From positions 1-64,000 of the forward strand of contig CALXNS010000016.1 of NCBI GenBank assembly GCA_944389815.1: a stretch of DNA of 64,000 bases, written 5' to 3'. Positions 44,010-52,638 of this stretch are shown here, in pieces. The position numbers and the translations under genes are program-made. The notes under the pieces were generated by a model that was not told the DNA's origin, ran no database searches, and worked only from the letters and a program-made list of their open reading frames with translations. Every line of letters starts with the position of its first letter. Within the stretch, counting starts at the first letter, position 1. The stretch is from an uncultured Victivallis sp. (GTDB lineage: Bacteria; Verrucomicrobiota; Lentisphaeria; Victivallales; Victivallaceae).

Positions 44010-45308
44010 TTAATATCTTTCAACCCGGTAAAGCGCAAAGCGCAACAATTGCGGTTCGCCGAACGTCTCCAGAATCCGGAGCCGGAAACGACGGTAGCGC
44101 GCCCGGGGGAAACGCTCCAGCAATTTATGCCCGATTGCGTCGCCGAACGTCAACGGCACCTCATCACCGTTCTCGTCCAGACCGAACAACTTGAACCTGC
44201 CGATCCGTTCACCGAACGATACATCCTCCATCAATTCGAGCATGTTCACCTCCCGATTGTCCGGATTGGCGATTTCGTAAACCGTCACGCCCGGTTCGCC
44301 CCGGCAGCAGCCGACGCAGTCGGAAAACTGTTCCCCGAGCAGGCGGCCGAATTGTGCAAACTGCCGGCTGTCAGCATCCGGAACCAGTCCGCGATGATCG
44401 ATCTCCATGCCGATCAACAGCGTCGAATTGTGCCCGACGCTCCGGTAGTAACGTTCGATCAACTCTTCCGGACGGAACAACGTATGATCTTCCCCCTGAC
44501 GGTAAAACCACCCCTGCCAGAAACTGTCGTTCTCGCGGTTCGTCGTAATGCATTCCATCGGGCAGAAATAACGCCCGTCGCGCAACCCTCGCTGATTGTT
44601 GAGGTAATCGAGCGGTCGGTTGTCGTAACCGGAAAATCCCCACTCCAACGTGGTGCCGTCCTCGTTGCCCGAATGCCGCGCCGACGTCACCAGCGCTGGA
44701 TCCCCGGCAAAACAGACCGCGTTGCTCTGCAGTTCATTGACCAGTTCGGCAAGCTTTTCCCGGTCGCGCCGTTCCGGCCACATCCCGCCGTCGAACCAGA
44801 TCTCGCCAAGTTCACCGTAACGGCTCCAGAGCTCCCGCAGCTGGATCATCACCAGACGGGTATACTCCTCCCAGGAGAGCGTGGCGCACGGCATCATCCG
44901 GTGAGTGCACGCCCGCAAATAATCATTGCAGCCGAGGCTGAAGTAAAATCCCGGCTTGACCTTGTATTTCTCACACGATTTCACGAAATCGGCCGCGACA
45001 TCCCCCTTCCCGTTCCGCCACGGCGACGAATGGACTCCGAATTCGTGCGCCGCCGTCGGAAACAATGTGAACCCGGAACAATGCTTCACCACCAGCACCG
45101 CCGAACGCCCCCCCGCGGCAACGCAGCACTCCAGCCATTGATCGGTATCGAGTTCCCGCGGGTTGAACACCTCAGGCGACGGCAGCGTGTCCGGACAATG
45201 GGCGCAATAATTGTTGTCGTAGACTTCCAGATCGTGATGGATCAAAACTCCAAGTTCACGATTCTGCCATTCCAGATGGGCTTTCGATGGAATCGGCAAT
45301 GCATTCAT
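44010..45308 (-). CDS. GH29 alpha-L-fucosidase-like enzyme
   Basis: This 432-aa protein matches the GH29 catalytic barrel. WQNRELGVLIHHDLEVY replaces the usual W-F-x-H start, and AVLVVKHCSGFTLFPT corresponds to the family KHHDGF.L region. Asp173 in GEIWFDGG is the expected nucleophile. It should release alpha-linked fucose from glycans. The length is that of the catalytic core plus a short C-terminal beta domain. No signal peptide is seen. AAGGAG lies upstream of the ATG. It is placed 48 nt after the lipoprotein gene. KHCSGF in place of KHHDGF is unusual and may alter substrate preference. Confidence 0.85.
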   Translation of the reverse strand: MNALPIPSKAHLEWQNRELGVLIHHDLEVYDNNYCAHCPDTLPSPEVFNPRELDTDQWLECCVAAGGRSAVLVVKHCSGFTLFPTAAHEFGVHSSPWRNGKGDVAADFVKSCEKYKVKPGFYFSLGCNDYLRACTHRMMPCATLSWEEYTRLVMIQLRELWSRYGELGEIWFDGGMWPERRDREKLAELVNELQSNAVCFAGDPALVTSARHSGNEDGTTLEWGFSGYDNRPLDYLNNQRGLRDGRYFCPMECITTNRENDSFWQGWFYRQGEDHTLFRPEELIERYYRSVGHNSTLLIGMEIDHRGLVPDADSRQFAQFGRLLGEQFSDCVGCCRGEPGVTVYEIANPDNREVNMLELMEDVSFGERIGRFKLFGLDENGDEVPLTFGDAIGHKLLERFPRARYRRFRLRILETFGEPQLLRFALYRVERY

Positions 45309-45356
45309 ATTCCCGCTCTCCTTAAGATTTGAATGTTGCTTGCTGAAAAAATTCCG

Positions 45357-46013
45357 TTATTCATCCTGTTCCTCCCGGAGCACGAGGCCGTCCACCCCGA
45401 AAATGCCCCGCGCCGCCGGCATGCTCCGCAACCGGAGCTCCACTTCCGTCACCTCCGGCCCAAACCGCCCCCGGAAACGGAATCGCCGCCACGGGAAACT
45501 CCCCGACGCCGACACCGCCGGATGGGATTCGACCCACTCCCCCGACGCGGCAAACCCGGCAAGTTCGATCACGCCGCCCGAACCGGTCACGATCGACTCG
45601 AGTTCTTCCGCCGTGATGAACCCTTCCAGAATCAACGTTCCGCCATCGTAAGCCAATCTCCGGGAAGCCAGCGTCGCCGGACCGATCCCACGGAAAAACA
45701 GCGCATAAGTACCTTCCGCGGCATCCCCCTGCTCCCGATGGATGTGGCTGGTGGAGGAAATATACCGCAACCCGGCGGCATCCACGCCGTCGTCGGCGAC
45801 GAAAATCCATTCCGGCGGCATCACGGCCACTTCAAAGGAACCGTTACGCAGCAAATTTTCGCTGCCGTCTTCCGGTTCGGAATTTGAAGCATCACGAACT
45901 CCGGCGCCGGTACCGCACCCCAGGAATGTGAACCCCGCAACCGCGGCAAGCGCCAACATTGCCGCACGGAGGATGATTGTTGTTCCACGCACCGGAACCG
46001 CCCTTCCCGTCAT
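45357..46013 (-). CDS. Lipoprotein with carbohydrate-binding-like beta domain
   Basis: This 218-aa protein has a lipoprotein signal with LGC (candidate lipid Cys33). After a Ser/Glu/Asp-rich linker comes a beta-sandwich-like region starting NLLRNGSFEVAVMPPEW. Such N-L-L-N-G-S-F-E openings are typical of CBM4/9/16/22-like modules. It overlaps the GH39-like gene by 4 nt (ATGA), indicating coupled translation and a joint role at the cell surface. Binding specificity unknown. Confidence 0.75.
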   Translation of the reverse strand: MTGRAVPVRGTTIILRAAMLALAAVAGFTFLGCGTGAGVRDASNSEPEDGSENLLRNGSFEVAVMPPEWIFVADDGVDAAGLRYISSTSHIHREQGDAAEGTYALFFRGIGPATLASRRLAYDGGTLILEGFITAEELESIVTGSGGVIELAGFAASGEWVESHPAVSASGSFPWRRFRFRGRFGPEVTEVELRLRSMPAARGIFGVDGLVLREEQDE

Positions 46014-48550
46014 TGCGCCCGGAACTCCAGCAGCCGGATTCCCGGCGACGGCAAATCGATCGTGACCTGAAACATTTCACCGTCGGAAACGACCTCGGGA
46101 CACGGCAGTTCCACCGCCAGCGCCTCCGCGATCACCGCATCGACCGCCTCTTTGTCTCCGATCCCCGGTTTGCCGAGTTTCTCCCAGGCGCCGTAAGCGT
46201 TGCCGTGTTCCTCGTCGCAGGCGTAATTGCGCGTACAGCGATAACTGCGGCCGGCGGCACCGCGGAAACGCAGCGTCACTTTCGTCACATAGGGCTGGCG
46301 GCCGGTATCTTCATCGTAATTGGTCAACAGTACCCGGAGCGTTCCATCCGGCATGGCCACGGCCAGCGCATCGACCGGTTCGGCGGTGCGCTCCACATTC
46401 AACCGGTGCCCGGTGCGCAGTTCATTGAGCATCAAAAATGCATTGTAAACGCTTTTCGGAACCGGTTTGATCGTCCCGTAACCGCCGGTGCGGTAATCAT
46501 TGGTGCGCGTGAGTATCGAGAGATCCCCGGACGCAGTGAACAAATCCGGCGGCATCGGCATTTCCGGATGCCCCACCATGCCGAAGAAGGTTGCGTAATC
46601 GAGTTTCGCATCCAGAAACATCCGGACCATCTTCACCGCGAACGCCGCGTTCCACGGCCGGTCGGAATACGGGCTCGACATCGCCGTGCAGTTCCATTCC
46701 GTGCAGCCGCTCTCATAATCGGTTTCCCCATATTGCGCCCCCTGCTCCTGCATCGCCCGGATCCGGGACGAAACCATCCGGATCCCCTCGCCGATTCCCG
46801 AATAATAGTGCCGCGAACGGTGCCGGATCAAATGCAGTTTTCCCATCTCCGCCAGACGGGCAAACAAATACTCATCACTGGCGCCTGCCTGACCGCCGGA
46901 GGTCATCCCCATGCGGAGATTCAACCCGGGATACGCGGCGTCCACCCGTTCCTTGGCCAGATAGATTTCCATCGACAACGCCACGAAATCATCGACACTG
47001 CCGACGTAATCACCGTGAGTCGCCGGCAGTACCGGTTCGTTCCAGATCTCCCAGTACCATTTATTCACTTCATCGACGCCGTAACGGTCGACGGCGTGGC
47101 GGAACATCGCTTCGATGAAGGCGCCCCATTTTTCCATATCGCGCGGCGCGGTGCCGTTGCACCATCCGCTCTGAATGGTGCCCGCCCGCGCCAGCGCGGG
47201 CGGAGTGGTGCCGATGGTGATGTTCGGGATGAAACCGTTTTCCCGCACCAACAGATCGAAGAGCTGGTCGAATTTCTCAAAATTGTAAGCGGGTGTCCCG
47301 TCGGGATTGTCCGCCGGATACATGTTGAGCATGTTGCAGATTTCGCGGAACCGGATCATTTCGATGCCCGCCTTCTTGAGATACGGGAAACACTGCCGGA
47401 CGTCTTCCCGCAGCAGCCACGAACTGTACAGCGCATCCACGCCCGCCCACACGCGGTAATTGATCTCTCCGGGTTCCGCGGAATTCAGATCGACGGTCAA
47501 CGCGTTCTCCTTCCCGTCGAACGGCAGCACCGTTCCGGACGGAATCCGCCGCAGCCGCAGCTGATCGATCCAGGCACGCCCCTGCGCCCCCTCGAAGAGC
47601 CGCACAAAATACTGCACCTTCTTGACCGCGCCCGGAAACGAAACCTTCCGTTCAAAATATTTCCACGGCGACGGCGAAACCATCAAAAAGAGATCCGTGT
47701 GCACCAGATGTTTTCCATTTTCATCAAGTCCGACCAATTGAACTCCGGCGCCGCCCCACGGCGCGCGTTCAGCAACCTTGAAGTCGTCGGATGTGCGTTC
47801 CCAGGCGCTGATAATCAACTCCTCGCCCTCGTAGGGAAATTCCTGACTGACCAGCGTCGCGCCGCCACCCTCAAGCCGCAGCGACTTCGCACCGGTGGTG
47901 AAAATCGATTCATCCTGCACGGCCTCCCCCTTCGGTGCAAAATAGGCGAAATCATCCCAGTCGCGGCCGGAACGGCGGAAAAAGAAATAATTCACCCCGA
48001 GAATATCTTCGAAATCGCTGTCGGCGATCAGATCCTCCGCCACATGATCGTCGGTGAAGATGCGAATATTGCGATACGACGCTTCCCCCGCCGTCCCGGC
48101 GTGGGCGAAATCCGCCGTGAAATACGCGCAGCGGTCCGGCGGCGCCACTTCCACATCGAATGACCGCCACTGCGTCGTTCCGCGAATCTGACACAGATCC
48201 GCGTGTCCGATCGGCTGACGGCTCTCATCGTAATAAGTGACCGTACACCAGCCGACGCGGAAATCTTCGCCTTCAAGCCGGTCGCACTTCGCATCGAAGG
48301 TGATCCGGATGCTCTCATTAATGTTGCGCGGCAATTGGACGGAAGATATTTTGCTGCCCGGCCCCATCGTGATCGAATCACCGTCAAACTGGTATTTTCC
48401 CCACAATTCGCCGGTCAACTCCGCCCGCGCGGGATTGCTCAAGTCAAAGCGGAGAATCTCCTTTTCCGCCGCGAAAAGCCCGCAACATGAAAGGAGACCA
48501 GCCCAGACAACACTCAAAATCAATCGCCTCATCATCATCATCATCATCAT
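46010..48550 (-). CDS. Secreted GH39-like glycosidase with CBM-like N-terminus
   Basis: This 846-aa protein starts with seven consecutive Met codons, then a signal peptide (RRLILSVVWAGLLSCCGLFA). N-terminal beta-sandwich modules occupy about 30-330, with ADSDFEDILGVNYF marking the second. A TIM barrel (about 350-700) resembles GH39: putative acid/base Glu505 in WEIWNEP and candidate nucleophile Glu618 in CTEWNCT. A C-terminal beta domain ends the protein. GH39 includes beta-xylosidases and alpha-iduronidases, but specificity is not evident here. It is downstream of a pseudopilin gene (117 nt) and translationally coupled to a lipoprotein gene. Any of the seven ATGs could be the real start. Confidence 0.8.
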   Translation of the reverse strand: MMMMMMMRRLILSVVWAGLLSCCGLFAAEKEILRFDLSNPARAELTGELWGKYQFDGDSITMGPGSKISSVQLPRNINESIRITFDAKCDRLEGEDFRVGWCTVTYYDESRQPIGHADLCQIRGTTQWRSFDVEVAPPDRCAYFTADFAHAGTAGEASYRNIRIFTDDHVAEDLIADSDFEDILGVNYFFFRRSGRDWDDFAYFAPKGEAVQDESIFTTGAKSLRLEGGGATLVSQEFPYEGEELIISAWERTSDDFKVAERAPWGGAGVQLVGLDENGKHLVHTDLFLMVSPSPWKYFERKVSFPGAVKKVQYFVRLFEGAQGRAWIDQLRLRRIPSGTVLPFDGKENALTVDLNSAEPGEINYRVWAGVDALYSSWLLREDVRQCFPYLKKAGIEMIRFREICNMLNMYPADNPDGTPAYNFEKFDQLFDLLVRENGFIPNITIGTTPPALARAGTIQSGWCNGTAPRDMEKWGAFIEAMFRHAVDRYGVDEVNKWYWEIWNEPVLPATHGDYVGSVDDFVALSMEIYLAKERVDAAYPGLNLRMGMTSGGQAGASDEYLFARLAEMGKLHLIRHRSRHYYSGIGEGIRMVSSRIRAMQEQGAQYGETDYESGCTEWNCTAMSSPYSDRPWNAAFAVKMVRMFLDAKLDYATFFGMVGHPEMPMPPDLFTASGDLSILTRTNDYRTGGYGTIKPVPKSVYNAFLMLNELRTGHRLNVERTAEPVDALAVAMPDGTLRVLLTNYDEDTGRQPYVTKVTLRFRGAAGRSYRCTRNYACDEEHGNAYGAWEKLGKPGIGDKEAVDAVIAEALAVELPCPEVVSDGEMFQVTIDLPSPGIRLLEFRAQ
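48530..48550 (-). repeat. (ATG)7 microsatellite at start of GH39-like gene
   Basis: Seven uninterrupted ATG triplets open the coding region. Changes in copy number keep the reading frame but shift the distance between ribosome binding site and start codon. Confidence 0.9.
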
Positions 48551-48667
48551 CTTACTTTCTTCATTCTCTTCTCAGCAGTCCGCCGCCTCCGCAATCAAAC
48601 ACCAATCCCCTCCCCATCGAATGGAACGGTACGTTTATTGGAGAGAAAAGGCGGGGAGCAATTTCCT

Positions 48668-49375
48668 TTATTCGAACGAAACCCACGTCATCGCGTAATC
48701 ATACTGGAAACATTTTCCGGGAGTGCCTCCGCGGGAGGGGCCGTCCCATTTCTTCTTGCTTACGCTCTCGACATGACCGTCCCAGAAGGTGGCTGGAATC
48801 ATGTCGCTGCCGTGGCGCGCATTGTACTGCGCCCAGCTCCCGGAGTAGAAGAAGTGATTGGCAATGATCGCATCGCACAACATCAGCGTCCGCGAAGCCG
48901 CACGGATCCGGCTCAGCGCTCCGCCGATGAAATAACAATAGGGATCGCCCGAACCGGGTTTCTGCAGCACGGCGCCGTTGAAGGCGTAGGTGTCACTCCA
49001 GACGTCGCCGGCACGGCCGCCCGGGCAATACCAGTATTTCATGATCTGGCCATTGGCATCGTAGGGATAATATTTGTCGTCGCCGGAGACGTTCGGGTTT
49101 CCGACCCAGTTGGCGAATTTGTTGATGAACCACATGAACCGGATTCCCTTGTTCCAGTCGTTGTCCGCCTCGGCCGAATAAATCGAACCATTCGGACTCT
49201 GGGTCAGATAGAGCATCACCTGCATACCGATCTGTTTCTGATTGGAGATGCAGTTGGTCTGACGCGCCCGTTCCCGGGCCTGATTCAACGCAGGAAGAAG
49301 CATGGCGGCAAGAATGGCGATGATCGCAATTACCACTAAAAGTTCAATCAATGTAAACTGTCGTTTCTGCTTCAT
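48668..49375 (-). CDS. Type II/IV pseudopilin-like protein
   Basis: This 235-aa protein has a very short leader (MKQKRQ) before [20 protein letters not shown] with Glu at +5, then a globular domain. The C-terminal [18 protein letters not shown] gives H-x10-DG, a variant of the H-x9-DG group. The residue before the cleavage position is Gln, not Gly. AAAGG precedes the ATG. It is the third gene of the LacI operon and directly precedes the secreted GH39-like enzyme, the same order as in the two other pseudopilin-glycosidase pairs of the window. Confidence 0.87.
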   Translation of the reverse strand: MKQKRQFTLIELLVVIAIIAILAAMLLPALNQARERARQTNCISNQKQIGMQVMLYLTQSPNGSIYSAEADNDWNKGIRFMWFINKFANWVGNPNVSGDDKYYPYDANGQIMKYWYCPGGRAGDVWSDTYAFNGAVLQKPGSGDPYCYFIGGALSRIRAASRTLMLCDAIIANHFFYSGSWAQYNARHGSDMIPATFWDGHVESVSKKKWDGPSRGGTPGKCFQYDYAMTWVSFE

Positions 49376-49448
49376 GATCCGGCCCTTTCCCTGTTGAAAA
49401 TGAACGCTCCATTTCTATTGTTCCATGAAAAAAAACCTTCAGCCGCAG

Positions 49449-50525
49449 TCACTTTGCGGCCGATCCCCGATTCCATTCAAGCCGGGCAACCGAATCACGT
49501 TCGACCAATTGCCCGGAAAAATCGTTCTTCGATTGGGCCGGGGTCAACGGCGCATTCTGCAACACATGATCCATCAGCAAATTGGCTGCATACGCCCCGA
49601 GCTGCCCCAGATCGTAACGCATCGCGCTCAGCGCGGGAGCCGCAAATTCGCACAGCCGCGTATCGGCCGTCGAAACCAGCGAGAGATCGCGCGGGCACTC
49701 CAGATGGTTGCGTCGCAGTTCGCGTTCCATCGCCAGCGTCGTCTGGTCGCTGCCGATCAGCGCGGTCGGTCGCTCGGCCGGGGGCATGACAAGAATATCC
49801 CGCATCAATTGCGACGCCGCGGCGTAATCGGCGTGATGTTCCGGCGTGAGGAGAAAACTCAAACGGCACGAAGCCAGCTCCGGTTCGACGGCGGCGAGAC
49901 GTTTCACCAGTTCAATTTCCCGGAGGTCGCGCGGCGTGGTCGGATAATGCAGCGCAATCCGGCGATGGCCGTTGCGGACGAGATATTTCAGAATGTCGAT
50001 CGATCCATGGGTAATTGCATTGGAAACGGTCGTGATCCGCTCCGGATGCGCCATGTAATCTCCGATACAGACACAGGGAATGTGATTTGCGCAGAATTTG
50101 TCGAGCACCCCGTCCGCGACGAAACCGGCAAGAATCACGCCGTCGACACTGTGCTGCCGCACCGGAGTCGGAAAGATGAATGAATCAATGCAGCTCAAAT
50201 TGAAGAGGCCGACATTGAGGGCGTACCCACGTTTACGGCATTCGAGTTCGGCTCCGTTCAGGCAATTTGCGAAGAACACGTTCGCGAAACCGTCCTCCAT
50301 ATTGTCCGACAAAATAAAACTGAGAATTCCGGTCTGCCTGGTCGTCAGACTCCGAGCCATCGGATTGGGCTGGTAATTGTAACGGCGAACCACCTTCATG
50401 ACTTTCTCCCTCGTCGCCGCGCTGATCGGCACCCGGCCGGAACGATCGTTCAAAACGAAGGAGACGGTAGATTTGGTCACGCCGGCTTCGCGGGCGATGT
50501 CGTTAATGGTAACACGTTTGTTCAT
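49449..50525 (-). CDS. LacI-family transcriptional regulator
   Basis: This 358-aa repressor has an N-terminal LacI helix-turn-helix (VTINDIAREAGVTKSTVSFV, residues 4-23) and hinge-region YNYQPNPMARSLTTRQTG. A periplasmic-binding-like sensor (about 60-340) includes VDGVILAGFVADG. The ATG at 50525 is preceded by GGGAGAAACT. The frame continues upstream to 50651, but that part is not family-like. It lies within the operon it probably controls, 167 nt downstream of the Gfo/Idh gene. The palindrome at 51993-52008 is the best operator candidate. Inducer sugar unknown. Confidence 0.9.
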   Translation of the reverse strand: MNKRVTINDIAREAGVTKSTVSFVLNDRSGRVPISAATREKVMKVVRRYNYQPNPMARSLTTRQTGILSFILSDNMEDGFANVFFANCLNGAELECRKRGYALNVGLFNLSCIDSFIFPTPVRQHSVDGVILAGFVADGVLDKFCANHIPCVCIGDYMAHPERITTVSNAITHGSIDILKYLVRNGHRRIALHYPTTPRDLREIELVKRLAAVEPELASCRLSFLLTPEHHADYAAASQLMRDILVMPPAERPTALIGSDQTTLAMERELRRNHLECPRDLSLVSTADTRLCEFAAPALSAMRYDLGQLGAYAANLLMDHVLQNAPLTPAQSKNDFSGQLVERDSVARLEWNRGSAAK

Positions 50526-50691
50526 AGTTTCTCCCGAATTTGAACCGGAACTCGGCAAAACGTCCGTTCCGGCGGTCTGCACTTTTCCTTCACGAAGTAC
50601 AATACCATCCGGAGGCGGCACCGTCAAATTTTCGGAAGCGTATTTCATCATCAGTGTTACTCCGTTTCCCGTACCATCCGGTCGTCGGCAA

Positions 50692-51963
50692 TCATTTTTC
50701 GAAACTCTCCAGCTCCACGGTTTTCCGAGTCCTGCGCGACTCCTCGGCCGCGAATACGATCCGATGGGAATCGAGCGTCTGTTCCGCTCCGGTCAACATC
50801 GAACTTCCGTCCCGCAGCGAGGAGATCCAGTGTTCGACCAACCCGTAATCTCCGCCGCCGTGGCCGTCGTTGATATCCACGGAACCGGCGGGATTGGCCT
50901 GAATGGTTCTGACCGAATCATCCAGAAAACGGTGGACGGTCAACGTTTCACCGTCGCCGATGAGTTCGCCGCGCGTACCGCAGATCCGGGTCTGCCGCAA
51001 CCCGTTGCGGTGGGTGAAAGCGCTCATCGTGAAATGAGCGGTCACGCCGCCTTCGAATTCCAAATTGACCGTCTGATGATCGACCACGTCATTGTCGCAA
51101 TGATAAACGCAGCGGCCATACGGACCATCCCGCAACGCCTGCCTCACCGATTCGACGTCTCGCCCGTCGGTGATGATGTCCACTGGCCAGTCGAATTCAT
51201 TTTGTTCGGCCCGGTCGCGCAGATAAATCTTGCATGCCGAATACGGACAATTCCTCTCAACCTCTTCCGGGCAATCCAGACAACGCGGCGCACTGCCGCG
51301 CGGCGAATGCTCCTTCCGGAAATGGCTCAGCGACCCGAATGAACTCACCCGCAGACATTTTTTCCCGAGCCAGTAACAGATGAGATCGATATCATGACAT
51401 GACTTCGCCAGCAGCATGAAACTTGAGAGCTTCTCGTTGCGCCAGTTGCCGCGCACGTAACTGTGCGCCTGATGCCAGTAAACCACCGCCTCGAAGTGTT
51501 CCAGATTCATGATTTCGCCCAGTTCACCGGAATCAATGATCTGTTTGATCGCCTGCGTGTAGCGCGTGTAACGCAGCACATGGCAGATGCAGAGTGAAAC
51601 ATGATGGGTCGCCGCGCAGTCGGCGATTCGGCGACATTCGGCGAAGGTCGGCGCCATCGGTTTTTCCAGCAGCAGTTGATAACCGCGTTCCGCCAGTGCG
51701 CAGGCCACTTCGCAATGAAGCGCGTCTCCGGTGGTGATGACCGCCGCGTCCGCCACCGGTTCCGGCAGCTCCAGAAGCTCGCGATAATCGCGGAATTGCC
51801 GTTCTGCGGGAATGCCTGCCGCGTCCGCGATCAGTTTACGTTGAAAATCACGTACTTCCGCCACCGCTGAAATAGTCACATCCGCATGATTCATAAGCAA
51901 CCGACAAAAGGTCTGGCCGCGATTCCCGGCGCCGATAATCACGATGGAAAGTTTGGAACTCAT
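50692..51963 (-). CDS. Gfo/Idh/MocA-family oxidoreductase
   Basis: This 423-aa protein has an N-terminal NAD(P)-binding Rossmann domain (SIVIIGAGNRGQTFCRLL), LLLEKPMAPT with the family Lys, and a C-terminal alpha/beta domain. SCHDIDLICYWLG carries the catalytic-type DxxH-like region. An inserted segment CLDCPEEVERNCPYSACKIY has four Cys and could bind a metal or be structural. Such enzymes oxidise, reduce or epimerise sugars. It is the first gene of the LacI operon, 45 nt from the -10 hexamer region, so it likely handles a sugar released by the cluster's enzymes. Confidence 0.87.
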   Translation of the reverse strand: MSSKLSIVIIGAGNRGQTFCRLLMNHADVTISAVAEVRDFQRKLIADAAGIPAERQFRDYRELLELPEPVADAAVITTGDALHCEVACALAERGYQLLLEKPMAPTFAECRRIADCAATHHVSLCICHVLRYTRYTQAIKQIIDSGELGEIMNLEHFEAVVYWHQAHSYVRGNWRNEKLSSFMLLAKSCHDIDLICYWLGKKCLRVSSFGSLSHFRKEHSPRGSAPRCLDCPEEVERNCPYSACKIYLRDRAEQNEFDWPVDIITDGRDVESVRQALRDGPYGRCVYHCDNDVVDHQTVNLEFEGGVTAHFTMSAFTHRNGLRQTRICGTRGELIGDGETLTVHRFLDDSVRTIQANPAGSVDINDGHGGGDYGLVEHWISSLRDGSSMLTGAEQTLDSHRIVFAAEESRRTRKTVELESFEK

Positions 51964-51992
51964 GGTGCGCTTCCTTTTATTGTACCGATTTT

Positions 51993-52008
51993 ATAAAACC
52001 GGTTTTAT
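51993..52008. promoter_or_regulatory. LacI-type operator (perfect 16-bp palindrome)
   Basis: ATAAAACCGGTTTTAT is perfectly palindromic with the central CG typical of LacI-family sites. It covers the predicted start of transcription of the minus-strand operon, 29 nt upstream of the Gfo/Idh start codon. Confidence 0.75.
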
Positions 52009-52015
52009 TGCTTAA

Positions 52016-52044
52016 ATTATGTACTATTTCTCCTGCAATGTCAA
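52016..52044 (-). promoter_or_regulatory. Sigma-70-type promoter of the LacI operon
   Basis: On the minus strand TTGACA (52044-52039) and CATAAT (52021-52016) are 17 nt apart, directly upstream of the operator palindrome. The first eight bases TTGACATT and the -10 hexamer match the promoters at 12168 and 36682. Confidence 0.7.
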
Positions 52045-52142
52045 GAGCGGAATCCCAAAAATTCAAAAAAAAATCACATCCCGAATGGCTTCTCCTGACG
52101 GAAAAATGTTAATTGCGGAATGCCAATTCGGAAAATTCCCGC

Positions 52143-52171
52143 TTGACAAATTCAATTTGAATGATATATTA
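52143..52171 (+). promoter_or_regulatory. Promoter of MarR-YczE unit
   Basis: TTGACA (52143-52148) is followed 16-17 nt later by TATATT/ATATTA (52165-52171). Confidence 0.6.
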
Positions 52172-52183
52172 TTAGCTTGCTAA
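52172..52183. promoter_or_regulatory. Candidate MarR operator
   Basis: TTAGC-TT-GCTAA is an inverted repeat immediately after the -10 element, resembling TTAGCAAGCTAA-type MarR boxes. It suggests autorepression. Confidence 0.6.
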
Positions 52184-52206
52184 CGATATGGGAGAAAAAA
52201 TTCCTG

Positions 52207-52638
52207 ATGACACACACATTACATTACCAGCTTCTGGCCGGTCATACGCTTTTCCAGCGAACTTTTCTGCGGAACATCCGGCGGAATCACCCAGAACTTT
52301 TACCCGGGCAACCCAAAGTGATCGACTTTCTCATGCATGTCGATCACGCTTATCAGCGGGAAATCGCGAATGCCTGCCTGCTGGAGCCGTCCACGCTCAG
52401 TCTGATACTTGAAAAGATGGAAAACGCCGGCCTCATTCACAGGGAAAAACAACCCGACAATAAAAAAAATTCCGTCGTCCGCCTCAGTGAACGAGGCCGG
52501 GAAGTCGGCAGCGAAATACTCGCCGTATTCCGTCACACCGAGGAGGCTCTCTGCCGGGGCCTGGACGCATCGGAACGGGAAATCCTCACCCGGGCGCTTC
52601 AAACCATCAGCCGGAATGCCCTGGAGGCGCAATTATGA
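52207..52638 (+). CDS. MarR-family transcriptional regulator
   Basis: This 143-aa protein has the MarR winged helix-turn-helix. QREIANACLLEPSTLSLILE is the recognition-helix region and MENAGLIHREKQPDNKKNSV the wing. The ATG at 52207 lies 13 nt after GGGAG. A TTG at 52177 in the same frame lies too close to the -10 element to be used. It is co-transcribed with a YczE-like membrane protein through an ATGA overlap. It probably represses the pair and responds to a small molecule. Confidence 0.86.
   Translation: MTHTLHYQLLAGHTLFQRTFLRNIRRNHPELLPGQPKVIDFLMHVDHAYQREIANACLLEPSTLSLILEKMENAGLIHREKQPDNKKNSVVRLSERGREVGSEILAVFRHTEEALCRGLDASEREILTRALQTISRNALEAQL

Noticed and set aside
45977-48163. 728-codon plus-strand frame opposite the GH39-like gene
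   Set aside because: Arg/His/Pro-rich shadow frame with no start signals.
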